DNA from: Artemia franciscana
Taxonomy: Eukaryota > Arthropoda > Branchiopoda > Anostraca > Artemiidae
Assembly: GCF_032884065.1 (NCBI RefSeq)
Contig: NW_027062695.1
Location: 1,214,673 to 1,278,672, forward strand
Direction: 5' to 3'
Length of the DNA stretch: 64,000 nt
Part shown: one piece after another, positions 59,501 to 64,000 of the stretch
How the letters are laid out: each line of letters begins with the position of its first letter
Numbering within the stretch: the first letter of the stretch is position 1
The notes under the pieces: generated by a model
The model's database searches: none
What the model was told of the DNA's origin: nothing
The model's input: only the letters and a program-made list of their open reading frames with translations
Program-made: the position numbers and the translations under genes

Positions 59501-60765
59501 TAGTGTTTATAATTCAAAGCGAATGTTTTCCTGTAGATTTTTCAACGACTTTTATGATGCTGTTATGGATATCACAAAATATTCTAGAGAAATATTTCTC
59601 AAAATCGAATTACTTTCTGAATGGTTTTTTTGAAGCTAGAATAATTTGTTTTTTCATCCACAATGCGTCAAAGTAACAGAAAGACTAATTAGAGTTTTTC
59701 AAAGGTAGCCTAGAGAGGATCTTTTGCTCTCGAAAGATCTTTTTCCATTTAATTAAATGCCAGTTACTATTTTGTAGGACAGCTCACGAGCCAAAATTTG
59801 GAAACTCCACAAAGGAAAGAGCCAAACTTACGATCTAAAATCCAAATCTCAGATAACCTCATTTGCCTTCATGATTGAAGCACCATATTTCGCTGTAGGT
59901 GGCACACCGGATGGCACACTTTTCATTTGGGATTTGAAAAGGACAGGTTCTATTTTCCCAGCAATTTTGGTAAATCTTCACCAAGATCCCGCCTCCCATA
60001 TAGACTGCATCCAGCTCCTGAAAATCTTGAGCGTGACAACAGTGACAATAACTTTTCTAAGCATGGATATAAGCGGATATTTAGCTATTTGGAATGTTAA
60101 AAGAGAGAGATCATCAATGGATTTGGATTCTTCATTTTCAAAAAATATTGCATGTCGTGTTGCCAGACATGAGACATTTCAGCATTTAGACAATCAAATT
60201 AATACAACCTGTGCTGATTGTTATCAACAGACACTGATTTTTGGCACAGCATCGGGGAAAGTTTTCAGGAAAGCCTTAAATTCAAAAGAAATGCCGAAAC
60301 TGATTTTGAAAAGATCTTCAAAAGTGGAATCATTGCTGTTTGTCGACGAAGGAAAAATAGTGGTAAGTAATGATTCTAACTTCAAGGTAATCAAGATTTG
60401 TCAAAAATAGCTTTCAAATGGCTTTGTCCGTATAATTCTCACTTAAACATAAGTAAAGGCAATGCAAAGTTCAGAATATTTTATATACAAGTGAGTTAAA
60501 TTTGAAAGTTATTTTTTGTACATAGTATAATAATTATCATTATATAATAATATATTATATAATATATTAATATAACGTTAAACAAGCCTAAGTCTTTAAA
60601 GAATTCTTAGTTCAAAAGCTATTCTTTGATAAAATAGGATAAATTCTCACTAAAATCTAAAGTATTTTACAACTTATTAAAAATAAACTTCTGTTTTAGA
60701 GATATAATTATTTGGATAGTAAAAACCTATTATTAAATGCCTCTTTTTGCGAGCTCGAGCACAAA
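34607..60765 (+). CDS. WDR60: WDR60/DYNC2I1-like dynein-2 intermediate chain (gene span, 3' incomplete)
   Basis: Ten exons join in frame into 545 codons: 34607-34678, 41689-41779, 48825-49076, 49333-49401, 52482-52576, 53618-53746, 54462-54557, 56683-56862, 59778-60362 and 60700-60765. All have GT donors and AG acceptors. The product starts with an acidic Tyr-rich tail (SYEEDFE then SDFEDYSDS), the hallmark N-terminus of WDR60. A helix ending FDMMTFELFNSPP, a QT-rich linker with RTSWTQKP, and WD40 strands (GGTPDGTLFIWDLKR, DISGYLAIWNVKR) follow. WDR60 is one of two intermediate chains of cytoplasmic dynein-2, which carries retrograde intraflagellar transport in cilia. The protein is shorter at the N-terminus than the vertebrate form (just over 1000 residues). 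The remaining propeller exons must lie beyond the window. The family call is firm; individual minor exons are less certain. Confidence 0.85.
34822..34882. repeat. 25-bp tandem repeat in intron 1
   Basis: The phrase AACATGGCTCCTAATATCCT repeats every 25 bp about 2.4 times. Confidence 0.85.
35628..35706 (+). CDS. Possible optional exon of the WDR60-like gene
   Basis: The frame NMLPVKDEMPTNEEP leads to AAG|GTATTA. It joins in phase to the 19-bp candidate at 35830, which joins in phase to the exon at 41689. On its 5' side the AG acceptors leave two bases, which does not match the phase 0 end of exon 1. It would therefore need another upstream exon or its own start (an ATG lies within). Skipping both candidates also gives an open frame, so this is tentative. 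Confidence 0.3.
35830..35848 (+). CDS. Possible 19-bp micro-exon of the WDR60-like gene
   Basis: It follows a good polypyrimidine tract and CATAG acceptor and ends GAG|GTAAAG. With the preceding candidate it would encode R-PDALSE and return to phase 0 for the exon at 41689. Nineteen bases alone would break the frame, so it can only be used together with the 35.6 kb exon. Confidence 0.3.
35849..36050. other. Intronic spacer, nothing recognised
   Basis: AT-rich intron sequence between the candidate micro-exon and a foldback-family fragment. Confidence 0.4.
36055..37872 (+). mobile_element. Foldback element, degenerate copy 4 preceded by an arm fragment
   Basis: A short stretch at 36055-36105 (ATTAAAACGAACAAG) resembles the outer arm of the family. 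A worn 5' end (CAACTGGTCATGGTAACGAACTG) begins near 36114. The usual internal blocks follow in order (TTCTAGTGCCCTTTTTGCGT near 36545). The sequence at about 36890-37270 differs from other copies, with G-runs and ACTTTACTCTGGATGACATT. The 3' palindrome is recognisable at about 37610-37872 but is not perfect. It appears older than the copies at 13, 32 and 62 kb and lies in intron 1 of the WDR60-like gene. Confidence 0.65.
38110..38605. repeat. Nested inverted/direct repeat element
   Basis: The segment around 38325-38360 (TCTAAAACCTACTGGGACAT, TGGCGCTTCACTGAAAG) occurs as its reverse complement at about 38532-38590 (CAGTAAAGCGCCAATGACGC, AGTAGGTTTTAGAATTTTTC). The stretches at 38140-38240 and 38390-38480 are diverged direct copies (GATGAGCTTT...AATTAATA...TATCAAATATTCA). 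This is MITE-like foldback DNA in intron 1. Confidence 0.5.
38915..40620 (+). mobile_element. Foldback element copy 5: 5'-truncated with 582-bp internal tandem duplication
   Basis: The right half of the foldback element is present. A segment beginning AATAGTARCTTCTGGTCGTT occurs at 38915 and again at 39497 (offset 582 bp) with very few differences, so the duplication is recent. A second duplication of about 140 bp affects the terminal palindrome: TTTTAAAACAATAAAAAACT at about 40338 and 40477, each followed by GCGTAAAGAGCGGGACGTTG. The left hairpin end is missing. Confidence 0.7.
40855..41015. repeat. Degenerate CCCC/GAAAATAC-type repeat
   Basis: Repeated phrases such as GAAAATACCCC, separated by about 20 bp, in a C-rich, strand-asymmetric patch of intron 1. 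No further identity. Confidence 0.5.
41689..41779 (+). CDS. WDR60: WDR60-like exon 2
   Basis: CTTTTAAG|TCG opens in phase 0 and the exon ends CCCAG|GTAAGC in phase 1. The product begins SYCSDFEDYSDSHRSEQKD, continuing the acidic Tyr/Phe-rich N-terminal tail. It then ends in a hydrophilic stretch typical of the disordered N-terminus of WDR60. Confidence 0.75.
41780..42900. other. Intronic DNA, nothing recognised
   Basis: AT-rich intron sequence. A minus-strand frame at 41859-42098 has no recognisable similarity and lies across a TATA-rich short inverted repeat near 41900-41930. Confidence 0.4.
42905..43080. repeat. Dispersed G-run repeat (also at 56.3 kb)
   Basis: AAAATGTATTTTCAAAATCA, followed by GGGAGGGGGGATAT, TTTCTCGTTCTTTTCAATC and ACAAAAAGGGCATTT-like phrases, parallels the stretch at 56330-56480. 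The two are diverged copies of an unidentified repeat. Confidence 0.45.
43735..44105. repeat. 97-bp tandem repeat
   Basis: Units begin near 43761, 43858, 43955 and 44052, exactly 97 bp apart. Each carries TTTTTGGTAATTAAAAGATC, ACATTTTGCTGAGTAGTTAG, AATTAGCAGTTAGTAGACCG and TAGAGGGATAAAACGAGTCT. About 3.5 copies are present in the second main intron. Confidence 0.85.
44106..44855. other. Intronic DNA, no gene supported
   Basis: A 111-codon open frame on + (44415-44750) has unusual composition and no recognisable domain, and it lies inside the intron of the WDR60-like gene. It is not called as a gene. Confidence 0.4.
44857..44950 (-). repeat. (CAAT)n tract with adjacent hairpin
   Basis: Five CAAT units are followed by TTTATTAATACTAAAG, a second CAATCAAT, then the hairpin GCCCAAGAAGCTTTGCTTTC / TTGGGC (44923-44949). 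The layout suits a minus-strand LINE 3' terminus with a simple-repeat tail, but no coding part is attached. Confidence 0.45.
44951..45187 (-). mobile_element. Foldback element fragment (6a)
   Basis: It matches the second internal block and following sequence of the family read on the minus strand (GGAGGAGGCTTAGTTGTCCT, GTAACGAACTTCTATATTCG, TACTTCGCTCTTTACACTGA). It stops abruptly at CAATTCTTTAAG, where the next copy begins. Confidence 0.65.
45188..46884 (-). mobile_element. Foldback element, full copy 6b (minus orientation)
   Basis: The palindrome covers 45188-45486, the two internal block versions follow, and the hairpin end lies at 46865-46884 (CAGTTCGTTACCACGAACTG, then TATGA in place of TTTGA). 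It is about 1.7 kb, like the copies at 13 and 62 kb, and is non-coding. It directly abuts fragments of the same family on both sides and sits in the intron before exon 3 of the WDR60-like gene. Confidence 0.8.
46885..48029 (-). mobile_element. Foldback element, truncated copy 6c
   Basis: The hairpin end (GTTATCACGAACTGTTTGA) is at 48009-48029, and the element runs leftward through both internal regions to AAAATATACGTAACTTAAG, where it meets copy 6b. The terminal palindrome is absent. The arrangement is head to tail with 6b. Confidence 0.7.
48030..48824. other. Intronic DNA with a weak direct repeat
   Basis: The phrase GCGAGGACTAAGG occurs near 48419 and 48640, and ACTTTAATAGTGTTTGCATTT resembles a later TTATTTGAACGGTGTTTACG. 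This suggests two worn tandem units of roughly 220 bp. No coding was found before the exon at 48825. Confidence 0.4.
48825..49076 (+). CDS. WDR60: WDR60-like exon 3
   Basis: The acceptor TTTTTTTCTAG|AA matches the phase 1 end of the previous exon, giving VP-E-NLEDRY. The 84 codons include a basic helix (EEREKIKKLRICQKIAKRAK) followed by DLLQMIRFDMMTFELFNSPP, the conserved WDR60 helix with its F-ELF-PP pattern. It ends NHSVKG at AAAG|GTAGGA in phase 1. A frame open upstream of the acceptor makes the stretch look longer, but the splice site and family pattern fix the start. Confidence 0.85.
49333..49401 (+). CDS. WDR60: WDR60-like exon 4
   Basis: Short exon between TCTCGCAG and TTAG|GTAAAA, phase 1 in and out, reading NVTQIKAQNSLQAQPLEKKK. 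It is a hydrophilic linker with no domain. It is supported by matching splice phases on both sides and an open frame rather than by strong conservation. Confidence 0.6.
49402..50222. other. Intronic DNA, nothing recognised
   Basis: AT-rich intron sequence without repeats or coding that could be supported. Confidence 0.4.
50223..50632. repeat. CT/TG microsatellite region
   Basis: Two long pure CT runs (about 50246-50291 and 50446-50499) lie in a T/G/C-rich stretch with repeated CTGTGTGTTTGTGTG phrases. About 210 bp separates the runs, and the flanks are similar (GTGTTTGTATGTGTG before or after each), so the block may itself be duplicated. It generates poly-Ser/Leu open frames that are not genes. 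Confidence 0.85.
50790..52045. repeat. Satellite-like array of about 179-bp units
   Basis: The anchor TTTATAGGGTTATTTTTGTA recurs near 50887, 51067, 51245, 51420, 51600 and 51781, with a worn further unit near 51955. Spacing is 175-181 bp. Each unit also carries AAAATGGTTGAAAATGC, GGTGCCAxAxGGGCCAGCCA, ACTGCCTTGGA and AACAATGAAATGGAAAGTCC. Units are clearly diverged from one another. The array lies in one intron of the WDR60-like gene. Frames within it (for example 51090-51329) are not genes. Confidence 0.85.
52482..52576 (+). CDS. WDR60: WDR60-like exon 5
   Basis: It ends CTCCGAGTC|GTAAGC in phase 0, matching the next exon, and encodes EIRNMQFIGYEESNMEVVDQ and then ETVEKILRV. The acceptor is either CATGGAAAG at 52481 or an identical-looking one at 52460. 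The two are 21 bp apart, both fit phase 1, and the choice adds or removes seven residues. The frame stays open past the donor to 52768, but that extension is less plausible than the splice. Confidence 0.6.
52780..53290. repeat. CTTGAA minisatellite
   Basis: The motif GTCTTGAA, with variants CTTGAAGAAAAATGTCTTGA and AACATCTTGAAATATTTTGG, repeats every 10-25 bp over about 500 bp. The opposite strand reads as a Phe/Lys-rich frame of 125 codons (52935-53312), which is a by-product of the repeat. Confidence 0.85.
53618..53746 (+). CDS. WDR60: WDR60-like exon 6 (QT-rich linker)
   Basis: 43 codons, phase 0 in and out, between AATTTCAG and AGG|GTAGGT. It reads NSTQTGSARRDFECQTDFVP and then NRTSWTQKPLNF. 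The CQTDF...WTQKP pattern is characteristic of WDR60 just before the helical segment. The TQT at 53624-53632 also fits the consensus by which LC8-type light chains (DYNLL) bind partners, and DYNLL is a known dynein-2 subunit. That use is inference. Confidence 0.85.
53747..54461. other. Intron, nothing recognised
   Basis: AT-rich intron sequence; no repeat or RNA identified. Confidence 0.4.
54462..54557 (+). CDS. WDR60: WDR60-like exon 7
   Basis: 32 codons between TCTTTTAG and AAT|GTAAGT, phase 0 on both sides: EISGSGSEDFDSDRLKKTLG followed by SYLRLSILKAAN. The second half fits the amphipathic helix (FLR-type) that precedes the propeller in WDR60. Confidence 0.75.
54558..56682. other. Intron with one dispersed repeat
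   Basis: The stretch at about 56330-56480 (AAAATGTATTTTTCAAAATA, GTTTCTCCTCGATTTTTTCA, GGTATTTTTCAAA twice) is a diverged copy of the repeat at 42.9 kb. A short ATGTCAACATxAxGGTAACA tandem lies near 54712-54775. Open frames at 54803 and 55869 have no recognisable similarity. Confidence 0.45.
56683..56862 (+). CDS. WDR60: WDR60-like exon 8
   Basis: 60 codons between TTTTCTAAACAG and GAG|GTAAGT, phase 0 on both sides. It begins IVSRILEEKDERITTDDITE (end of the helical segment). It ends QKLMVTFLQPSCDGTSFAAI-FNGE, the first strands leading into the WD40 propeller. Confidence 0.8.
56893..57196 (-). mobile_element. tRNA-derived SINE
   Basis: On the minus strand the element begins with a tRNA-like head. 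TAGTTAGCACG (57186-57176) serves as the A-box and GGTTCAAGTCC (57143-57133) is a perfect match to the RNA polymerase III B-box consensus. The body follows (TACCTGAAAAAATCTGG, GGTAAACAGGAAGGGTGT, CAGGCTGAAGGGCC) and then AATGCCGTATATTC and a CT-rich tail. A 5'-truncated relative lies at 24483-24672. The tail ends about 30 bp past exon 8 of the WDR60-like gene, in antisense orientation within the intron. Confidence 0.8.
57197..57711. other. Intron, nothing recognised
   Basis: AT-rich intron sequence between the SINE and a degenerate foldback copy. Confidence 0.4.
57712..58860 (+). mobile_element. Foldback element, degenerate copy 7, 3' truncated
   Basis: It begins TCAAACAGTTTGTGAGAACG, a worn form of the family hairpin, followed by CTCGGCTCAATAGTAACCAA. 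The first internal block (AAGTTCTAGTGCTAATTTTA, near 58130) and later pieces up to TACCTCGGTCTTTACGTAAAG (about 58820) are recognisable. The terminal palindrome is missing. Divergence is high, like the copy at 36 kb. Confidence 0.65.
58861..59777. other. Intron, nothing recognised
   Basis: No gene or repeat is supported. The phrase CCCCCCTCCACCGAACAAAAATCCTAG-like near 59440 resembles MITE edges but has no partner. Confidence 0.35.
59778..60362 (+). CDS. WDR60: WDR60-like exon 9 (WD40 repeats)
   Basis: 195 codons between TTTTGTAG and ATAGTG|GTAAGT, phase 0 on both sides. An opening DSSRAKIWKLHKGK strand is followed by one clear WD unit (ITSFAF...FAVGGTPDGTLFIWDLKR, residues about 32-58). A second is DISGYLAIWNVKRE (about 100-113). 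A partial third follows: TCADCYQQTLIFGTASGKVF (about 143-162), then VESLLFVDEGKIVVSN-like strands. This is the N-terminal half of the propeller that contacts the dynein-2 heavy chain tail. The order of strands and the long insertion between units are as in WDR60. A start at the internal ATG 59871 is not needed. Confidence 0.9.
60700..60765 (+). CDS. WDR60: WDR60-like exon 10
   Basis: 22 codons between CTTCTGTTTTAG and AAA|GTAAGT, phase 0 on both sides: RYNYLDSKNLLLNASFCELE-HK. It is compatible with a strand-loop of the propeller but too short for firm identity. The call rests on strong splice sites and phase. No further exon is visible up to the window end, so the rest of the gene lies beyond. 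Confidence 0.6.
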
Positions 60766-61058
60766 GTAAGTTTAGCTTTCTATTTTTAGGAAAAGTGTCT
60801 CTGGCTAGTGATTTTAGAGATTTTTAACACTACATTCTAGTTCTGACACTCACTACTTTAATGAAACTCGGGATTTTGAATTTTTTCTCATGTTATCATC
60901 AATTCTTGCAAAATCAAGACTGAGACCGATTAGTAACGATGATTTATCTTAATTGATTAAGATAATGGAAGCGTGGTCAATATCTTAAACATCGGGATTT
61001 ATCCGTCGTTGTTTGCAACTAACGTTTATAATTTTTACTAGCCGCTCTTACTTTCCAT

Positions 61059-61126
<68 letters not shown>

Positions 61127-61756
61127 GACTGGCACTTTTGTTTATACCCTCATCTCTGACAATAGCAGTCGGACAGTGGGGGAGTACTTTTAGCTCTTTT
61201 GTTTGAATTTACAAATCTCTCTATAACCACATCATTTAGAAAAAATGATATTTCCCTATATAACATTTGCTTATTTAATTCCTTGACAACAAGCTGTTAT
61301 ATCAAACAGCTTTGAAAAGTTATTTTATAAGGGGTATTGTTAGTAACATTGAAGAGCCTATTTTTCTTAAAATAATAACCCTCTCTCAACTTCTACTGCA
61401 AAATTAAATTTTGCACTGGGGGGGGGGCAGGGGTTACCCACCAAAATAAAAAAAGAGCCATCAAATCACAGAATCATGCCAACAATTATCATAGACAAGT
61501 TAAAAGCTAGATAATATAAGACCTATTAATAAAAAAAATGCCGCTATTGAATTTTACTCACATAACAATTAATTTTATAATCTTAAATTGTAAATGCTTT
61601 GGACATTACTTAAAGTAAAAAGCATTCATTAAAATTACTTAAATTTTATGTCGAAAATAGGTCAGATTGAATAGAATTACTTGTTGATGGTTCATCCGTT
61701 TTTGCCTCCGCACTAATCATAACATTTTTGTCACATTCTTCCGCTTTTTGTAGTTT
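60766..61756. other. AT-rich DNA with long poly-T
   Basis: Apart from the poly-T run no feature was recognised. It should be intronic if the WDR60-like gene continues past the window. Confidence 0.4.
61060..61123. repeat. Poly-T run of 64
   Basis: 64 uninterrupted T residues between CCATG and AACGACTGG. It could be the A-tail of a minus-strand retroposed sequence or a length artefact of sequencing; no retroposed body was recognised next to it. Confidence 0.85.
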
Positions 61757-63454
61757 ATTAAATAAAAAAACAAGTTTTTTTAAATGAAAGTAAGGAGCGA
61801 CACTAAAACTTAAAACGAACAGAAATTACTCCGTATATGAAAGGGGCTTTCCTCCTCAACGCCCCGCTCTTTACGCTAAAGTTTGACTCTTTCTCTTAAC
61901 TCTACTTTTTAAAAAAGGAAAAAACTTTAGCGTAAAGAGCGGGGCGTTGAGGAGGAAAAGCCCCTTTCATATACGGAGTAATTTCTGTTCGTTTTAAGTT
62001 TTAGTGTCGCTCCTTACTTTCATTTAAAAAAACTTGTTTTTTTTTATTTAATTTCTGGACGTTTTTTAATTCATGCATGTTTTGATCTTGGCACTCCGCA
62101 AATAAATAATTAAAACAAAATTTGCATATTAATTTTCTTTTTTGCTAAATGGCTTTCTCATGGTTTTAATCGGAAGATTTTGAGAAAAAAGGAGAGAGGA
62201 AGGAAGCCTAGCTGCCCTCTAGATTTTGATTACTTAAAAAGGCAACTAGAACTTTCAATTGTTTTACGAACATTTTCATTAGTAAAAAATATACATAATT
62301 TACGAATTAACTTACATAACGAACTTCTATATTCGTATATTTTTATTGCTTATATGAGGGAGTTCACCCCTCGTCGATACCTCTCTCTTTACACTAAAGC
62401 TTAAATTCTGTCCCAATTCCTTAAGAATGACCCTTATATCACAAAGGCCGTAGAATAAATAGTTGAAATTACTAAAGATACTTTCGCGTAAAGAGCGAGG
62501 CATTACGAGGAGGTAAACCCCTCATATGCGCAACAATTATTCCTCATTTAAAATTTTAATGCTGCTCCTCACTTTCAGTAGAAAAAACTTCTCATATTTA
62601 TTTTTTCCTTGTTTTTTTAAATAATGCGAAAAAAATCCTGCGCCCCCTTCATTGAAAGTCTCTTTTCCCCATGAAAAGTTTTTCCTTGGAAAGATCTTCC
62701 CACGTACCCCCCCCACCTCAACTCTCCCTCCCAAACCAAAAAAATCCCCCTGAAAACGTCCGTACACTTCCCAGTAACCATTACTATATGTAAACACAGG
62801 TCAAAGTTTGTAACTTGCAACCCCTACCAGGGAGACTGCGGGGTAGTAAATCGTCCCCAAAGACATAGTTATTAGGTTTTTTGATTATGGTGAATAAAAT
62901 GGCTATCTCAGAATTTTGATCCGGTGACTTTGGGGAAAAATGAGCGTGGGAGGGGGCCTAGGTGCCCTCCAATTTTTTTGGTCTCTTAAAAAGGGCACTA
63001 GAACTTTTAATTTCCGTTAAAATGAGCCCTCCCGCGACATTCTAGGACCACTGGGTCGATACGATCACCCCTGGGAAAAAAAAAAAACAAATAAAAACGC
63101 ATCCGTGATTCGTCTTCTGGCAAAAAATGCGAAATTCCACATTTTTGTAGATAGGAGCTTGAAACTTCTACAATAAGGTTCTCTGATACACTGAAATTGA
63201 CGGTGTGATTTTTGTTATGATTGTATGACTTTTAGGGGGTGTTTTCCCCTATTTTCTAAAATGAGGCAAATTTTCTCAGGCTCGTAACTTTTGATAGGTC
63301 AGACTAATCTTGATGAAAGTTATATATTTAAAATCAGCATTAAAATGCGATTTTTTTAATGTAGCTATTGGTATCAAAATTTCATTTTTTAGAGTTTTGC
63401 TTATTATTGAGCCGGGTCGCTCCTTACTACAGTTCGTTACCACGAACTGTTTGA
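61757..63454 (-). mobile_element. Foldback element, full copy 8 (minus orientation)
   Basis: The best-preserved copy. The terminal palindrome at 61757-62052 is nearly perfect: arms ATTAAATAAAAAAACAAG and GAAAGTAAGGAGCGACACTA, centre CTTTAGCGTAAAGAGCGGGG. The internal blocks follow, and the hairpin CAGTTCGTTACCACGAACTG ends in TTTGA at 63454. It is non-coding. The right end reads TTGA|TTGG and the left TAGTTT|ATTAAAT, with no obvious target duplication. Confidence 0.85.
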
Positions 63455-64000
63455 TTGGCACGAGAAAAAAACTAGTCAACTTTTTCATCGTTCAAAACTC
63501 ACGACTGCGTAGTCACTGACTGAACGAGCTCTGAACACCGAATGAAGCACTAGCACACTAGTGTTGCCGCTAGAGGAGTGGGAGGTGCAGGTGAATGACA
63601 TTAGTTAGCAAGACAGTCAGTGACCTTGGTCGGGCTCACGGATTCCTCTCATGTTCGGCAACCGAAAAGAACTAACTACCTATTTTATCTAATATAAATT
63701 AAATACCCAAGGGAGGGGGTAGTAAACTAGGTAGTAAACTAGATGATGAATGGTCGTAGAATTGGTTACTAGTGCGAGAGGACTAATATATAATAGTAAC
63801 AGTAGATAAAGAAGTTTGATGCCTAGGTTGAGTTTGACCCCTCCCCCTTTAAAAATTGAATTGCTGAAAATATGACCGCGTGTATGAATTCATTTCTGAG
63901 CAAGCGGAGAGGGTGTTTATTAGTAAAATCAATAAAACAGGCAAAAAGTGCAAAAATTATGGTAAATTACAAGGGTAGTCCAAACATGAGCTTTTGGTCA
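63455..64000. other. No gene recognised
   Basis: A small GGTAGTAAACTAG direct repeat lies at about 63717-63740. No exon continuing the WD40 propeller was found. Confidence 0.4.

Noticed and set aside
62537..62797. A recurring YSNGYWEVYRRFQGDFFGLG-like frame in the foldback copies
   Set aside because: It arises from the middle of the element, is interrupted or shifted in most copies, and has no domain. Composition and repetition explain it.
63310..63519. A recurring predicted peptide containing VTIEPGRSLLQFVTTNCL in several places (13.3-13.5, 32.4-32.8, 47.9-48.2 and 63.3-63.5 kb)
   Set aside because: It is the translation of the conserved hairpin end of the foldback element. It occurs in both orientations, without a consistent start or length, and fuses to different flanks. 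The similarity is explained by DNA repeats, not by a protein.

Overview
The window looks like animal nuclear DNA, most likely from an arthropod. It is AT-rich, with long introns bounded by GT/AG, many decayed non-LTR retrotransposons, tRNA-derived SINEs, foldback repeats and CT microsatellites. There is no operon structure, rRNA, intact tRNA or CRISPR array. The dispersed repeats remind me of branchiopod crustacean (brine-shrimp-like) DNA, but that is recollection, not something the window proves.

The only convincing host gene lies on the + strand from about 34.6 kb and leaves the window after 60.8 kb. Ten exons join with matching phases (72, 91, 252, 69, 95, 129, 96, 180, 585 and 66 bp; 545 codons, open at the 3' end). 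The acidic Tyr/Asp/Phe-rich N-terminus, the ELF/PP helix, the QT-rich linker and the start of a WD40 propeller identify it as an ortholog of WDR60/DYNC2I1, the intermediate chain of cytoplasmic dynein-2 that drives retrograde intraflagellar transport. Its introns hold satellites, minisatellites, a SINE and several copies of one large foldback element.

Layout. 0.5-8.9 kb: three broken CR1/Jockey-like LINEs on +, one apparently interrupted by a 1.65 kb tandem-unit repeat (4.64-6.31 kb). 8.9-12.5 kb: inverted-repeat elements. 12.5-13.26 kb: LINE fragment on -. 13.4-15.1 kb: first full copy of the foldback element. 15.1-18.8 kb: mostly unassigned. 18.8-22.0 kb: LINE with ORF1, endonuclease and reverse transcriptase remnants. 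22.0-23.2 kb: hAT-like transposase pseudogene on -. 23.5-24.9 kb: tandem modules related to the foldback element, split by a SINE fragment. 27.3-29.7 kb: two possible MITEs and a 1.26 kb element with 27-bp perfect terminal inverted repeats. 30.4-34.3 kb: two more foldback copies, the second ending 264 bp before the WDR60 start codon. 34.6-60.8 kb: the WDR60-like gene. 61.8-63.5 kb: another full foldback copy on the opposite strand.

The most unusual content is the roughly 1.7 kb non-coding foldback family. One end has a 20-nt hairpin and the other a perfect-to-near-perfect palindrome of about 295 bp. In between are two diverged copies of an internal block, and the same block occurs alone at 9.5 kb and in tandem at 23.5-24.9 kb. 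Five full-length copies and several partial ones lie in this window, some abutting head to tail. All boundaries and family assignments come from reading alone; no alignment or database search was run.
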